Shown: in pieces, positions 44,801-55,300 of the stretch | Numbering within the stretch: the first letter of the stretch is position 1 | How the letters are laid out: each line of letters starts with the position of its first letter | Source of the DNA: CBDCVN01 sp965223045 | GTDB taxonomy: Bacteria > Deinococcota > Deinococci > Deinococcales > Trueperaceae | Direction: 5' to 3' | Assembly: GCA_965223045.1 (NCBI GenBank) | Contig: CBDCVN010000013.1 | Span: 1,612,001 to 1,676,000, forward strand | Length of the DNA: 64,000 nt | Position numbers and translations under genes: made by a program | Notes under the pieces: generated by a model | The model's input: the letters and a program-made list of their open reading frames with translations, nothing else | The model's database searches: none | Told to the model about the DNA's origin: nothing

Positions 44801-47800
44801 GATGATGATGCAGAAGATGGGTTAGGGAATGGGGATCCAGCAACTATAGACTTAGATCCAACCACTCCAACAATAGATACAACCTTGACTAATAGTGATG
44901 GAACATGGACAGTAGATCCAACTACAGGAGATGTAACTTTTACGCCAGATGCAAGTCTGACAGGTAATCCAACACCAATTCCTTACACAATCGAAGATAG
45001 TGATGGGAATACATCGAATGAAGCAACACTCACTGTAACTTATGGTGGAGCACCAATAGCGAATGATGATAGTGCTGCTAATCTAGCTCCAGTCTCACCA
45101 AGTAACCCAACAACAATAAGTGCTATCCAAACAAATGATGATGATGCAGAAGATGGGTTAGGGAATGGGGATCCAGCAACTATAGACTTAGATCCAACCA
45201 CTCCAACAATAGATACAACCTTGACTAATAGTGATGGAACATGGACAGTAGATCCAACTACAGGAGATGTAACTTTTACGCCAGATGCAAGTCTGACAGG
45301 TAATCCAACACCAATTCCTTACACAATCGAAGATAGTGATGGGAATACATCGAATGAAGCAACACTCACTGTAACTTATGGTGGAGCACCAATAGCGAAT
45401 GATGATAGTGCTGCTAATCTAGCTCCAGTCTCACCAAGTAACCCAACAACAATAAGTGCTATCCAAACAAATGATGATGATGCAGAAGATGGGTTAGGGA
45501 ATGGGGATCCAGCAACTATAGACTTAGATCCAACCACTCCAACAATAGATACAACCTTGACTAATAGTGATGGAACATGGACAGTAGATCCAACTACAGG
45601 AGATGTAACTTTTACGCCAGATGCAAGTCTGACAGGTAATCCAACACCAATTCCTTACACAATCGAAGATAGTGATGGGAATACATCGAATGAAGCAACA
45701 CTCACTGTAACTTATGGTGGAGCACCAATAGCGAATGATGATAGTGCTGCTAATCCAGCTCCAGTCTCACCAAGTAACCCAACAACAATAAGTGCTATCC
45801 AAACAAATGATGATGATGCAGAAGGTGGGTTAGGGAATGGGGATCCAGCAACTATAGACTTAGATCCAACCACTCCAACAATAGATACAACCTTGACTAA
45901 TAGTGATGGAACATGGACAGTAGATCCAACTACAGGAGATGTAACTTTTACGCCAGATGCAAGTCTGACAGGTAATCCAACACCAATTCCTTACACAATC
46001 GAAGATAGTGATGGGAATACATCGAATGAAGCAACACTCACTGTAACTTATGGTGGAGCACCAATAGCGAATGATGATAGTGCTGCTAATCTAGCTCCAG
46101 TCTCACCAAGTAACCCAACAACAATAAGTGCTATCCAAACAAATGATGATGATGCAGAAGATGGGTTAGGGAATGGGGATCCAGCAACTATAGACTTAGA
46201 TCCAACCACTCCAACAATAGATACAACCTTGACTAATAGTGATGGAACATGGACAGTAGATCCAACTACAGGAGATGTAACTTTTACGCCAGATGCAAGT
46301 CTGACAGGTAATCCAACACCAATTCCTTACACAATCGAAGATAGTGATGGGAATACATCGAATGAAGCAACACTCACTGTAACTTATGGTGGAGCACCAA
46401 TAGCGAATGATGATAGTGCTGCTAATCTAGCTCCAGTCTCACCAAGTAACCCAACAACAATAAGTGCTATCCAAACAAATGATGATGATGCAGAAGATGG
46501 GTTAGGGAATGGGGATCCAGCAACTATAGACTTAGATCCAACCACTCCAACAATAGATACAACCTTGACTAATAGTGATGGAACATGGACAGTAGATCCA
46601 ACTACAGGAGATGTAACTTTTACGCCAGATGCAAGTCTGACAGGTAATCCAACACCAATTCCTTACACAATCGAAGATAGTGATGGGAATACATCGAATG
46701 AAGCAACACTCACTGTAACTTATGGTGGAGCACCAATAGCGAATGATGATAGTGCTGCTAATCTAGCTCCAGTCTCACCAAGTAACCCAACAACAATAAG
46801 TGCTATCCAAACAAATGATGATGATGCAGAAGATGGGTTAGGGAATGGGGATCCAGCAACTATAGACTTAGATCCAACCACTCCAACAATAGATACAACC
46901 TTGACTAATAGTGATGGAACATGGACAGTAGATCCAACTACAGGAGATGTAACTTTTACGCCAGATGCAAGTCTGACAGGTAATCCAACACCAATTCCTT
47001 ACACAATCGAAGATAGTGATGGGAATACATCGAATGAAGCAACACTCACTGTAACTTATGGTGGAGCACCAATAGCGAATGATGATAGTGCTGCTAATCT
47101 AGCTCCAGTCTCACCAAGTAACCCAACAACAATAAGTGCTATCCAAACAAATGATGATGATGCAGAAGATGGGTTAGGGAATGGGGATCCAGCAACTATA
47201 GACTTAGATCCAACCACTCCAACAATAGATACAACCTTGACTAATAGTGATGGAACATGGACAGTAGATCCAACTACAGGAGATGTAACTTTTACGCCAG
47301 ATGCAAGTCTGACAGGTAATCCAACACCAATTCCTTACACAATCGAAGATAGTGATGGGAATACATCGAATGAAGCAACACTCACTGTAACTTATGGTGG
47401 AGCACCAATAGCGAATGATGATAGTGCTGCTAATCTAGCTCCAGTCTCACCAAGTAACCCAACAACAATAAGTGCTATCCAAACAAATGATGATGATGCA
47501 GAAGATGGGTTAGGGAATGGGGATCCAGCAACTATAGACTTAGATCCAACCACTCCAACAATAGATACAACCTTGACTAATAGTGATGGAACATGGACAG
47601 TAGATCCAACTACAGGAGATGTAACTTTTACGCCAGATGCAAGTCTGACAGGTAATCCAACACCAATTCCTTACACAATCGAAGATAGTGATGGGAATAC
47701 ATCGAATGAAGCAACACTCACTGTAACTTATGGTGGAGCACCAATAGCGAATGATGATAGTGCTGCTAATCTAGCTCCAGTCTCACCAAGTAACCCAACA

Positions 47801-50800
47801 ACAATAAGTGCTATCCAAACAAATGATGATGATGCAGAAGATGGGTTAGGGAATGGGGATCCAGCAACTATAGACTTAGATCCAACCACTCCAACAATAG
47901 ATACAACCTTGACTAATAGTGATGGAACATGGACAGTAGATCCAACTACAGGAGATGTAACTTTTACGCCAGATGCAAGTCTGACAGGTAATCCAACACC
48001 AATTCCTTACACAATCGAAGATAGTGATGGGAATACATCGAATGAAGCAACACTCACTGTAACTTATGGTGGAGCACAAACTCCTAATATAGAAATCCTC
48101 AAGACAGCAACTCCTAGCACTATAGCAACAGCAGGAGAAGTAGTAAGCTATACAATAACAGCGACCAACACAGGAAACGTAACACTAGAGGAAGTAGTGA
48201 TAAGTGACCCCTTGCTAACTAATCTAAGCTGTGAACTAAATGGCAATAACTTTGCAAATGATGGTAGTGAAAGCCTAGCAGTAGGTGAAGCTGTAACTTG
48301 TCAAGGGAGCTATACAGCAACCTTAGCAGATATAGATACAGGGGAAATAAATAATGTAGTAGCAGCAGAAGGCAAAACACCAAGCGGAACTCCAATAACA
48401 GATACAGAAACAGAGACGGTCACAGTAACACAGGCACCAAGCATAGAGATAGATAAAGACTCGAGCAACAATGCCAGTTTATCGGTAGGAGATACTGTCA
48501 ACTACTCTTTCGCAGTAATAAATACTGGTAATGTAACGCTAGACAATATAAGCGTCAGTGATCCATTACCAAATCTAAGTGCAATAACATGTCCAAAAAA
48601 CAGTCTAGAGCCCAATGAGAGTATGACCTGCACAGCAAATTATGTCATTACTCAAGGAAATGTAGATGCAGGGAGTATAACTAATACTGCAACAGTAACA
48701 GGTAATCCACCAAATGGTGATCCTAATGATCCTGATGATGATGTAACTGATACAGATAGTGAAACCATCCCTCCAGATCAAGCACCTAATATAGAAGTTA
48801 ACAAGACAGCAACTCCTAGCACCATAACAGCAGTAGGACAAGTAATAAGCTACACAATAACAGCAACCAACATAGGAAACGTAACACTAGAGGAAGTAGT
48901 GATAAGCGATCCTTTACTAACTAATCTAAGCTGTGAACTAAATGGCAATAACTTTGCAAATGATGGTAGTGAAAGCCTAGCAGTAGGTGAAGCTGTAACT
49001 TGTCAAGGGAGCTATACAGCAACCTTAGCAGATATAGATACAGGGGAAATAAATAATGTAGTAGCAGCAGAAGGCAAAACACCAAGCGGAACTCCAATAA
49101 CAGATACAGAAACAGAGACGGTCACAGTAACACAGGCACCAAGCATAGAGATAGATAAAGACTCGAGCAACAATGCCAGTTTATCGGTAGGAGATACTGT
49201 CAACTACTCTTTCGCAGTAATAAATACTGGTAATGTAACGCTAGACAATATAAGCGTCAGTGATCCATTACCAAATCTAAGTGCAATAACATGTCCAAAA
49301 AACAGTCTAGAGCCCAATGAGAGTATGACCTGCACAGCAAATTATGTCATTACTCAAGGAAATGTAGATGCAGGGAGTATAACTAATACTGCAACAGTAA
49401 CAGGTAATCCACCAAATGGTGATCCTAATGATCCTGATGATGATGTAACTGATACAGATAGTGAAACCATCCCTCCAGATCAAGCACCTAATATAGAAGT
49501 TAACAAGACAGCAACTCCTAGCACCATAACAGCAGTAGGACAAGTAATAAGCTACACAATAACAGCAACCAACATAGGAAACGTAACACTAGAGGAAGTA
49601 GTGATAAGCGATCCTTTACTAACTAATCTAAGCTGTGAACTAAATGGCAATAACTTTGCAAATGATGGTAGTGAAAGCCTAGCAGTAGGTGAAGCTGTAA
49701 CTTGTCAAGGGAGCTATACAGCAACCTTAGCAGATATAGATACAGGGGAAATAAATAATGTAGTAGCAGCAGAAGGCAAAACACCAAGCGGAACTCCAAT
49801 AACAGATACAGAAACAGAGACGGTCACAGTAACACAGGCACCAAGCATAGAGATAGATAAAGACTCGAGCAACAATGCCAGTTTATCGGTAGGAGATACT
49901 GTCAACTACTCTTTCGCAGTAATAAATACTGGTAATGTAACGCTAGACAATATAAGCGTCAGTGATCCATTACCAAATCTAAGTGCAATAACATGTCCAA
50001 AAAACAGTCTAGAGCCCAATGAGAGTATGACCTGCACAGCAAATTATGTCATTACTCAAGGAAATGTAGATGCAGGGAGTATAACTAATACTGCAACAGT
50101 AACAGGTAATCCACCAAATGGTGATCCTAATGATCCTGATGATGATGTAACTGATACAGATAGTGAAACCATCCCTCCAGATCAAGCACCTAATATAGAA
50201 GTTAACAAGACAGCAACTCCTAGCACCATAACAGCAGTAGGACAAGTAATAAGCTACACAATAACAGCAACCAACATAGGAAACGTAACACTAGAGGAAG
50301 TAGTGATAAGCGATCCTTTACTAACTAATCTAAGCTGTGAACTAAATGGCAATAACTTTGCAAATGATGGTAGTGAAAGCCTAGCAGTAGGTGAAGCTGT
50401 AACTTGTCAAGGGAGCTATACAGCAACCTTAGCAGATATAGATACAGGGGAAATAAATAATGTAGTAGCAGCAGAAGGCAAAACACCAAGCGGAACTCCA
50501 ATAACAGATACAGAAACAGAGACGGTCACAGTAACACAGGCACCAAGCATAGAGATAGATAAAGACTCGAGCAACAATGCCAGTTTATCGGTAGGAGATA
50601 CTGTCAACTACTCTTTCGCAGTAATAAATACTGGTAATGTAACGCTAGACAATATAAGCGTCAGTGATCCATTACCAAATCTAAGTGCAATAACATGTCC
50701 AAAAAACAGTCTAGAGCCCAATGAGAGTATGACCTGCACAGCAAATTATGTCATTACTCAAGGAAATGTAGATGCAGGGAGTATAACTAATACTGCAACA

Positions 50801-52390
50801 GTAACAGGTAATCCACCAAATGGTGATCCTAATGATCCTGATGATGATGTAACTGATACGGATACAGAAATTGTACCTCCTTTACAGAAACCTGTGATAG
50901 GTGCTGCTAAAGATGTACAGGAACTAACTTTAAATGAGGATACTGGTGTTTACACTATTAAATACTCAATAACCATAAGGAATTATGGAAACACTACCTT
51001 AAACGATATACAAGTAAGCGATGATTTAGATCAGACCTTTGGGCGGAATTCCTATACCTTTGTGAGAATAGATAGTGATGACTTTACTATTAATTCTGCT
51101 TATGATGGCTCGAACAGTATCAATTTACTTTTAGGAACAGATAGCCTAGCAGTAGGTGAAAGTGGCATAGTTTTGGTGACTTTGACTGTAGATGGCAAAC
51201 AACTAGCTAATGAAACTACTTTCAATAATTCAGTTTTAGCTTCAGCTAAAGACCCAGCAGGAAATAAGATTGGTGATACTTCAGTTCATGGTTTAGACCC
51301 TGATGTAGGTGGTGGAGACCCTAGTAATGATAATGATGGTGATCCTACTAATAATACTAGACCGACTCCTGTTACGCTCAAGCCCAAAGAACCAGGTGAA
51401 ATTGCTTTACGCATAGAGAAAAATGTCCCACGAAGAATCTACACTATAGGTGAAGTTGTTCCTTATACGGTAATTATAACTAGTGATAATCAAGTTGAAG
51501 ATTTGATTATAGATATAACTGATACTTTACCTCAAAGTACAAGTTATGTAGAAGGTACTGCTACTATAAGTGTCTCTAACGCTCCTCAAGAGGTTGAATT
51601 TATTGCTCAGGAGGGTCAACTTACTTGGCTAGATGTACGGTTACCAGCCGGTGAGAAGATTACCATTACTTATGAATTGTTGATAGGCCTCAATGCTCCA
51701 AAGCTGCTCAATAATCGTGTAGAAGCTAAGGGAACCAATACTACAGGATCTGCTGAAGTTAGTGTGGAAGCCAATGCTGAGATTGAGGTAAGCGAAGAAA
51801 TATTTGGTCTAAGTAATAGTGTGTTGATAGGACGTGTCTACTTAGATGTAGACGATGATGGTAGCTATGACTTTGATGAAGATATACCACTACCAGGTGC
51901 CCGTGTTGTTTTAAGTAATGGCTGGCAAACGGTTACTGATGTCGGAGGGGGTTATATGTTCCGCTCTGTACCAGTTGGTACAGCCAGTGTAAGGCTTGAT
52001 GCTTTCACAGCTCCTTATCTACCAAGAGATAACTACCAAGGTATTGGTGATGGATATTTGCATCAAGTGAGCATATATGGACTTTCTGTAAGTGATTTCC
52101 CATTCATTGCCCCTGAAGGTGCAATTGATGCTCAGCGCCGTACCATAGTGACTTTTGGACCTATCACATTAGAGAAGAAGCTTATACCTTTACTCGAAGG
52201 AGTAAGAGTAGTACTACATATAAATAGTAGTGAGCCAGTACCTTATAAGATTAGATTGCTAGATCCTGTACCGGACCTAGAAACTAAGGTATTTGAACTT
52301 GAAGAAGTCGACGGTGAACAAACGCTTACCTACGATGTTCCTATGGAGATACCAATGACAGATCCGACTTTTGAATGGGGGAACCAATAA
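41816..52390 (+). CDS. Giant secreted surface protein 2 (3524 residues; GEVED, CshA-type and DUF11 repeats)
   Basis: The start is GTG at 41816 with AGGAG about 8 bases upstream, followed by a signal peptide (MLSIAFLVIFLFSLAYAADS, residues 24-43). A propeller-like domain (about 40-285) follows, then a GEVED-type domain (about 290-470, DGEVEDYELGV), a SpaA-like and a DUF11 domain (to about 740). Next come 12 near-identical 112-residue CshA-type fibril repeats (743-2086, GTWTVDPTTGDVTFTPDASL), 4 copies of a 234-residue double DUF11 unit (2090-3015) and the C-terminal module shared with giant protein 1, including a Cna-B/SdrD-like domain near 3337. CshA repeats form adhesive fibrils in streptococci, so an adhesin or fibre role is likely. 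Its stop overlaps the barrel gene's ATG (TAATG). Confidence 0.9.
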   Translation: MPKLINFKYFVKQSIWQSFTNLPKMLSIAFLVIFLFSLAYAADSIIYYGESSDIHSINLTTGVNSFATTIPISGNVNSLAANPDNNLVYYGNGTTMYYWDPSEGTGASAHYTLADLSTFAGFTGGFLESAGAGYYDGALYVGSEDASGNFVDVFALTLSADGKSVNSLTRLNVLNSVPGGSLKGFGDLVVTGDGTAATIYMALGDGSGQSLSKFDTSTNTWSLINDTLAYRQIAADEFGNIYTDDASGNIQLIDKNTGALGNTVVTTTNFPTADLTGPHNVSQKDPDTIGDYGDAPASYGDARHKMFAAPTVYLGSKIDGEDGSQHSVAADADDNNDTSGTSAGTDEDGLSTPLTPLKVDDTSYSLTVVCEGSAEAVVAGWIDLDGNGSFTNTEKVSGVCNDTDPNGPGSVTLTWDNNNFADTSDLTTLTNADTTYVRLRIVSLARDFAGDIDNPVGTAVDGEVEDYELGVVGAPLTLVKTWSNAKINDAVNVTADGTNDGIDDITHSSIADMASETDTDTDTLTVFAGDTVELNESFTIGNASDYITELTCIGNNGTLNYINGDLTGTLVVDVADTAIICTFTNTGIPNVLADKTSALLVDGDTDGNIDPGDTVRYTVTITNSGSGQDTGVIFADTPDSNTTLVVGSVTTTQGTVTTGNTAGDTTVAVDVGTIAGNGGTVTITFDVTVNDPLGAGVMSISNQGEVDTGTDTDIPTDDPDDPTNDPNDPSDPSDPTIDVVQRAPIANDDSAANPAPVSPSNPTTISAIQTNDDDAEDGLGNGDPATIDLDPTTPTIDTTLTNSDGTWTVDPTTGDVTFTPDASLTGNPTPIPYTIEDSDGNTSNEATLTVTYGGAPIANDDSAANPAPVSPSNPTTISAIQTNDDDAEGGLGNGDPATIDLDPTTPTIDTTLTNSDGTWTVDPTTGDVTFTPDASLTGNPTPIPYTIEDSDGNTSNEATLTVTYGGAPIANDDSAANLAPVSPSNPTTISAIQTNDDDAEDGLGNGDPATIDLDPTTPTIDTTLTNSDGTWTVDPTTGDVTFTPDASLTGNPTPIPYTIEDSDGNTSNEATLTVTYGGAPIANDDSAANLAPVSPSNPTTISAIQTNDDDAEDGLGNGDPATIDLDPTTPTIDTTLTNSDGTWTVDPTTGDVTFTPDASLTGNPTPIPYTIEDSDGNTSNEATLTVTYGGAPIANDDSAANLAPVSPSNPTTISAIQTNDDDAEDGLGNGDPATIDLDPTTPTIDTTLTNSDGTWTVDPTTGDVTFTPDASLTGNPTPIPYTIEDSDGNTSNEATLTVTYGGAPIANDDSAANPAPVSPSNPTTISAIQTNDDDAEGGLGNGDPATIDLDPTTPTIDTTLTNSDGTWTVDPTTGDVTFTPDASLTGNPTPIPYTIEDSDGNTSNEATLTVTYGGAPIANDDSAANLAPVSPSNPTTISAIQTNDDDAEDGLGNGDPATIDLDPTTPTIDTTLTNSDGTWTVDPTTGDVTFTPDASLTGNPTPIPYTIEDSDGNTSNEATLTVTYGGAPIANDDSAANLAPVSPSNPTTISAIQTNDDDAEDGLGNGDPATIDLDPTTPTIDTTLTNSDGTWTVDPTTGDVTFTPDASLTGNPTPIPYTIEDSDGNTSNEATLTVTYGGAPIANDDSAANLAPVSPSNPTTISAIQTNDDDAEDGLGNGDPATIDLDPTTPTIDTTLTNSDGTWTVDPTTGDVTFTPDASLTGNPTPIPYTIEDSDGNTSNEATLTVTYGGAPIANDDSAANLAPVSPSNPTTISAIQTNDDDAEDGLGNGDPATIDLDPTTPTIDTTLTNSDGTWTVDPTTGDVTFTPDASLTGNPTPIPYTIEDSDGNTSNEATLTVTYGGAPIANDDSAANLAPVSPSNPTTISAIQTNDDDAEDGLGNGDPATIDLDPTTPTIDTTLTNSDGTWTVDPTTGDVTFTPDASLTGNPTPIPYTIEDSDGNTSNEATLTVTYGGAPIANDDSAANLAPVSPSNPTTISAIQTNDDDAEDGLGNGDPATIDLDPTTPTIDTTLTNSDGTWTVDPTTGDVTFTPDASLTGNPTPIPYTIEDSDGNTSNEATLTVTYGGAQTPNIEILKTATPSTIATAGEVVSYTITATNTGNVTLEEVVISDPLLTNLSCELNGNNFANDGSESLAVGEAVTCQGSYTATLADIDTGEINNVVAAEGKTPSGTPITDTETETVTVTQAPSIEIDKDSSNNASLSVGDTVNYSFAVINTGNVTLDNISVSDPLPNLSAITCPKNSLEPNESMTCTANYVITQGNVDAGSITNTATVTGNPPNGDPNDPDDDVTDTDSETIPPDQAPNIEVNKTATPSTITAVGQVISYTITATNIGNVTLEEVVISDPLLTNLSCELNGNNFANDGSESLAVGEAVTCQGSYTATLADIDTGEINNVVAAEGKTPSGTPITDTETETVTVTQAPSIEIDKDSSNNASLSVGDTVNYSFAVINTGNVTLDNISVSDPLPNLSAITCPKNSLEPNESMTCTANYVITQGNVDAGSITNTATVTGNPPNGDPNDPDDDVTDTDSETIPPDQAPNIEVNKTATPSTITAVGQVISYTITATNIGNVTLEEVVISDPLLTNLSCELNGNNFANDGSESLAVGEAVTCQGSYTATLADIDTGEINNVVAAEGKTPSGTPITDTETETVTVTQAPSIEIDKDSSNNASLSVGDTVNYSFAVINTGNVTLDNISVSDPLPNLSAITCPKNSLEPNESMTCTANYVITQGNVDAGSITNTATVTGNPPNGDPNDPDDDVTDTDSETIPPDQAPNIEVNKTATPSTITAVGQVISYTITATNIGNVTLEEVVISDPLLTNLSCELNGNNFANDGSESLAVGEAVTCQGSYTATLADIDTGEINNVVAAEGKTPSGTPITDTETETVTVTQAPSIEIDKDSSNNASLSVGDTVNYSFAVINTGNVTLDNISVSDPLPNLSAITCPKNSLEPNESMTCTANYVITQGNVDAGSITNTATVTGNPPNGDPNDPDDDVTDTDTEIVPPLQKPVIGAAKDVQELTLNEDTGVYTIKYSITIRNYGNTTLNDIQVSDDLDQTFGRNSYTFVRIDSDDFTINSAYDGSNSINLLLGTDSLAVGESGIVLVTLTVDGKQLANETTFNNSVLASAKDPAGNKIGDTSVHGLDPDVGGGDPSNDNDGDPTNNTRPTPVTLKPKEPGEIALRIEKNVPRRIYTIGEVVPYTVIITSDNQVEDLIIDITDTLPQSTSYVEGTATISVSNAPQEVEFIAQEGQLTWLDVRLPAGEKITITYELLIGLNAPKLLNNRVEAKGTNTTGSAEVSVEANAEIEVSEEIFGLSNSVLIGRVYLDVDDDGSYDFDEDIPLPGARVVLSNGWQTVTDVGGGYMFRSVPVGTASVRLDAFTAPYLPRDNYQGIGDGYLHQVSIYGLSVSDFPFIAPEGAIDAQRRTIVTFGPITLEKKLIPLLEGVRVVLHINSSEPVPYKIRLLDPVPDLETKVFELEEVDGEQTLTYDVPMEIPMTDPTFEWGNQ
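44042..48073 (+). repeat. Tandem array, 12 x 336 bp (CshA-type fibril repeat)
   Basis: The marker GCACCAATAGCGAATGATG starts at 44042 and recurs every 336 bases until 48074, where the sequence switches to GCACAAACTCC. Visible differences are CCA/CTA (Pro or Leu in xAP) and GAA-GAT/GAA-GGT (EDG or EGG). Copies 2 and 6 share the rare Pro+EGG combination. The domain has no cysteine. Confidence 0.97.
48083..50862 (+). repeat. Tandem array, 4 x 702 bp (double DUF11 unit)
   Basis: Unit landmarks recur at exactly 702 bases, for example CTCGAGCAACAATGCC at 48460, 49162, 49864 and 50566. Copy 1 differs most at its beginning (ACAGCAGGAGAAGTAGT). Each unit is a diverged relative of the 684-bp unit in giant gene 1. 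Confidence 0.96.
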
Positions 52391-55300
52391 TGAAAAAGGC
52401 TCTAATTACTTTACTAATAATGGCTTTAAGTGCTATAACTTTTTCTCAACAATCATTCCCCGGCATAGTTGTTGGTGAAGGACTAGGTTGGGAAAGCAAT
52501 GAACTAAACCTGACAATTATGGTGATGGAGACTAGCTTTATCACCTTAGGGATTTATTCACCGGGTTTTGACCCTAGTGATTATCGTGCTGAATGGCAGA
52601 ATCTAGGTAGAGAGTTAGGTGATGAGCGCTATGATCAAGGTCGTGGCAAGCTTCAAGCAGATTTTTTAATTAGCAATGATAATGGGCAAGTTTTGGCTAA
52701 TAAAAGCTATGGTGTAGAGCCACATCGCAGTGATGTACTTTATAGTGGAACTTTCGAACCTGGAGAGTATGTGCTTAGCTCGAGCTTTTTCGGTCTAGGC
52801 AAGAATGCTTTTATCTACACTTTTGAAACAAATAATCCTAACGCTTTACAGATTTTCATAGAACCCTATCAAGCTGTGGTTAATCCTATCGTAACTAACT
52901 ACAATATTGCTAGGGGTGAGTGGCAGAACCCCTTTAACATTCATAACAACACAGGACGAATAGCTAATATAGGCATATATGATGGTGATGGACCTTTTGA
53001 ACTTCTATTCCGTTTACGTGATCCTAGTGGTGGAGAAAGTGAGCAACCTGTTTCTGGCGATTTGCAGTGGTTAGAATATAATTTAGACCAGCAAGGAATA
53101 TATAATTTCGCTTTTATGGTTCCTAGTACTGCATATCAGTATACTAATACTATAGCCTTGCGGGCAGATTGCCGCCTGCGCCTAGAAAATAATACACTTA
53201 CTTGTGTAACACCACCTAGATTCCAAATTGATAAACGAGTAGTAAGTTCAGGTAATGTTTGCGGTGGAGATACTATAACTTACAATGTAACTGTATCTAA
53301 TGTAGGAGGTACTTGGGGCTTGGCAACCTTACAAGAAATTCTGCCACTTACTCTTGCTGGTGAAAACTTGCAACAAACCTTTGGTTTGCATCCCGGTGAG
53401 TCACGGAACTTTACGGTGCAAGCTCAGGTGTTGGAGAATGCTAATAGCCAAACCCAGATTGTTAATACTGCCACAGTATCTGGTAAGGGCGGTACGGCCT
53501 CGGCCTCGGCTACAGTTGGAGTCAATTGTGCTGGACCAGCTAAATTTACTCTAAATAAAGTGTCTGACCGTAATAATGCTGTATTAGGGGAGACCATAAA
53601 CTATACTATTACTGTTCAAAACGTAGGTGAAGACTCTGGTGTGGCTAATATAGTAGATACTCTACCTAATGGTTTAGAAGGTACTGCATTAAATGAAAGT
53701 ATTGCTTTAACATCCGGACAGATTCAGAGCTTTAACATTTCTGCAAGAGTGGTTAGTGCTGCTTTAGGAACTGTTGAAAACTGTGCGATCTTACGCAGTA
53801 GTGTTAACAACTTACAATCTTGTGCGCCAGTTACCATTGATCCACCTGTAACTTTTGAACAGGATACTTTGCCACCTAAACCTGACCCACCAACTGTTTT
53901 TGACCCTGCAAAAATTATTCTTATTAAACAAGTTGAGCCAATTATGGCTGAGGTAGGCCAAGTAGTTACTTTTATTCTTACTGCTAAGAATGCTAGTGAA
54001 GTTACTCGTGACTTTACTCTTAAGGATAATCTTTCAGAATTCTTAGAAGGTCAGGACTTTTTTGAAAGCTTTACACTAGCTGCTGGTGAAGAGAGGGCAT
54101 TTACCTTTAATGCTCGAGTGCTAGAAGGTGCCCCTAAAGAGATAGCTAATGAAGCTACTTTGAGCAGTGAGGGTCATGAAGCCACTTCTACAGCTACTAT
54201 CTTGTTAATTGAGCCCCCTGTAGTGCCTGCTGCTTTTAGTGTTCACAAAGAGACTGTAAAAGAAGTTGTAAATGTTGGTGATAGTGCTGAATTTATAATA
54301 ACTGTAACAAATATAGGAGGAAATATAGGTAAGGTAACACTTACAGATAGGCTATCTGAAGGTTTACAAGGAGAGAATATAGAAAAAACTTTTAGACTGG
54401 AGGCAGGTGAGGTTCGTGAGTTTAATATTTCTGGCATTGTACAAGAAGATGCTACAGAAGTAATTACTAATACTGCAATTCTAGAAAGTGATTTTGGAAC
54501 TCAGACTTCTGAAGCTAGCATAAAAGTAAGAAAGCCAGAGGCTATTGCTCCTCAAGAATTGCCTGATTTTAAACAAGCTCGTTTCTCTGAAGTTGATATT
54601 AACTTTTCAAGTCAGAATGTAACAGAGGCACTAGAAGAATTATCTATGTCACTAGTTACTCATTTACCTCCTGAAGGATCTACCTATGAAGCAGGCTCGA
54701 GCCACTTGAATGGTCAAGCTATTGCTGATCCATTTATAGATGAGCAGGGTAGGCTTTATTGGCTTTTCCCAACTAAACCTGAAGGATCTATAAACTATCG
54801 CCTTGAGCATCAAGGTAATTTACCTCCCCTAGCAGAACCAACCCTGACTATTCGTACACCAGAGCGTGATGCACTAGTACTTGGTGGTATACCATTTAAT
54901 CAATTAGAGATTTTTGGTCTAGATGCTGAGATTTTAGCCCCTGGAAGGTACTTGGGTGAAATAGAGTTATTACCCATACAAATCAATGTTGGAAATCGTG
55001 AGCTTATAGAGATTGGTATGCAGTTATCTGATGAGTTAGTAGGTTCACAAAACTACATAACAGTAGATACAAATTTGGAGCCTGTTATAGAAGACTCTGA
55101 ACCACTAGTAAGTGGCTATCAGTTATCTGTTGATGAAAATGGCTATGCTTTATTACAATTAGAACCTAGACCTAGTGTAGAAAGACTTAAAATAGAAGTT
55201 GCCTATGATGATGTTATTGAAAGTGGCAGTATTTTACTACTAGGAGCTAATAGCCGTTATTATCAGTATCATCTAAGCATAAGTGGTCGCCTGTTAAATG

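Noticed and set aside
48310..50607. Minus-strand Val/Ser-rich and Cys-rich frames repeating every 702 bp
   Set aside because: They are shadows of the double DUF11 array; no ribosome sites or codon pattern support them.
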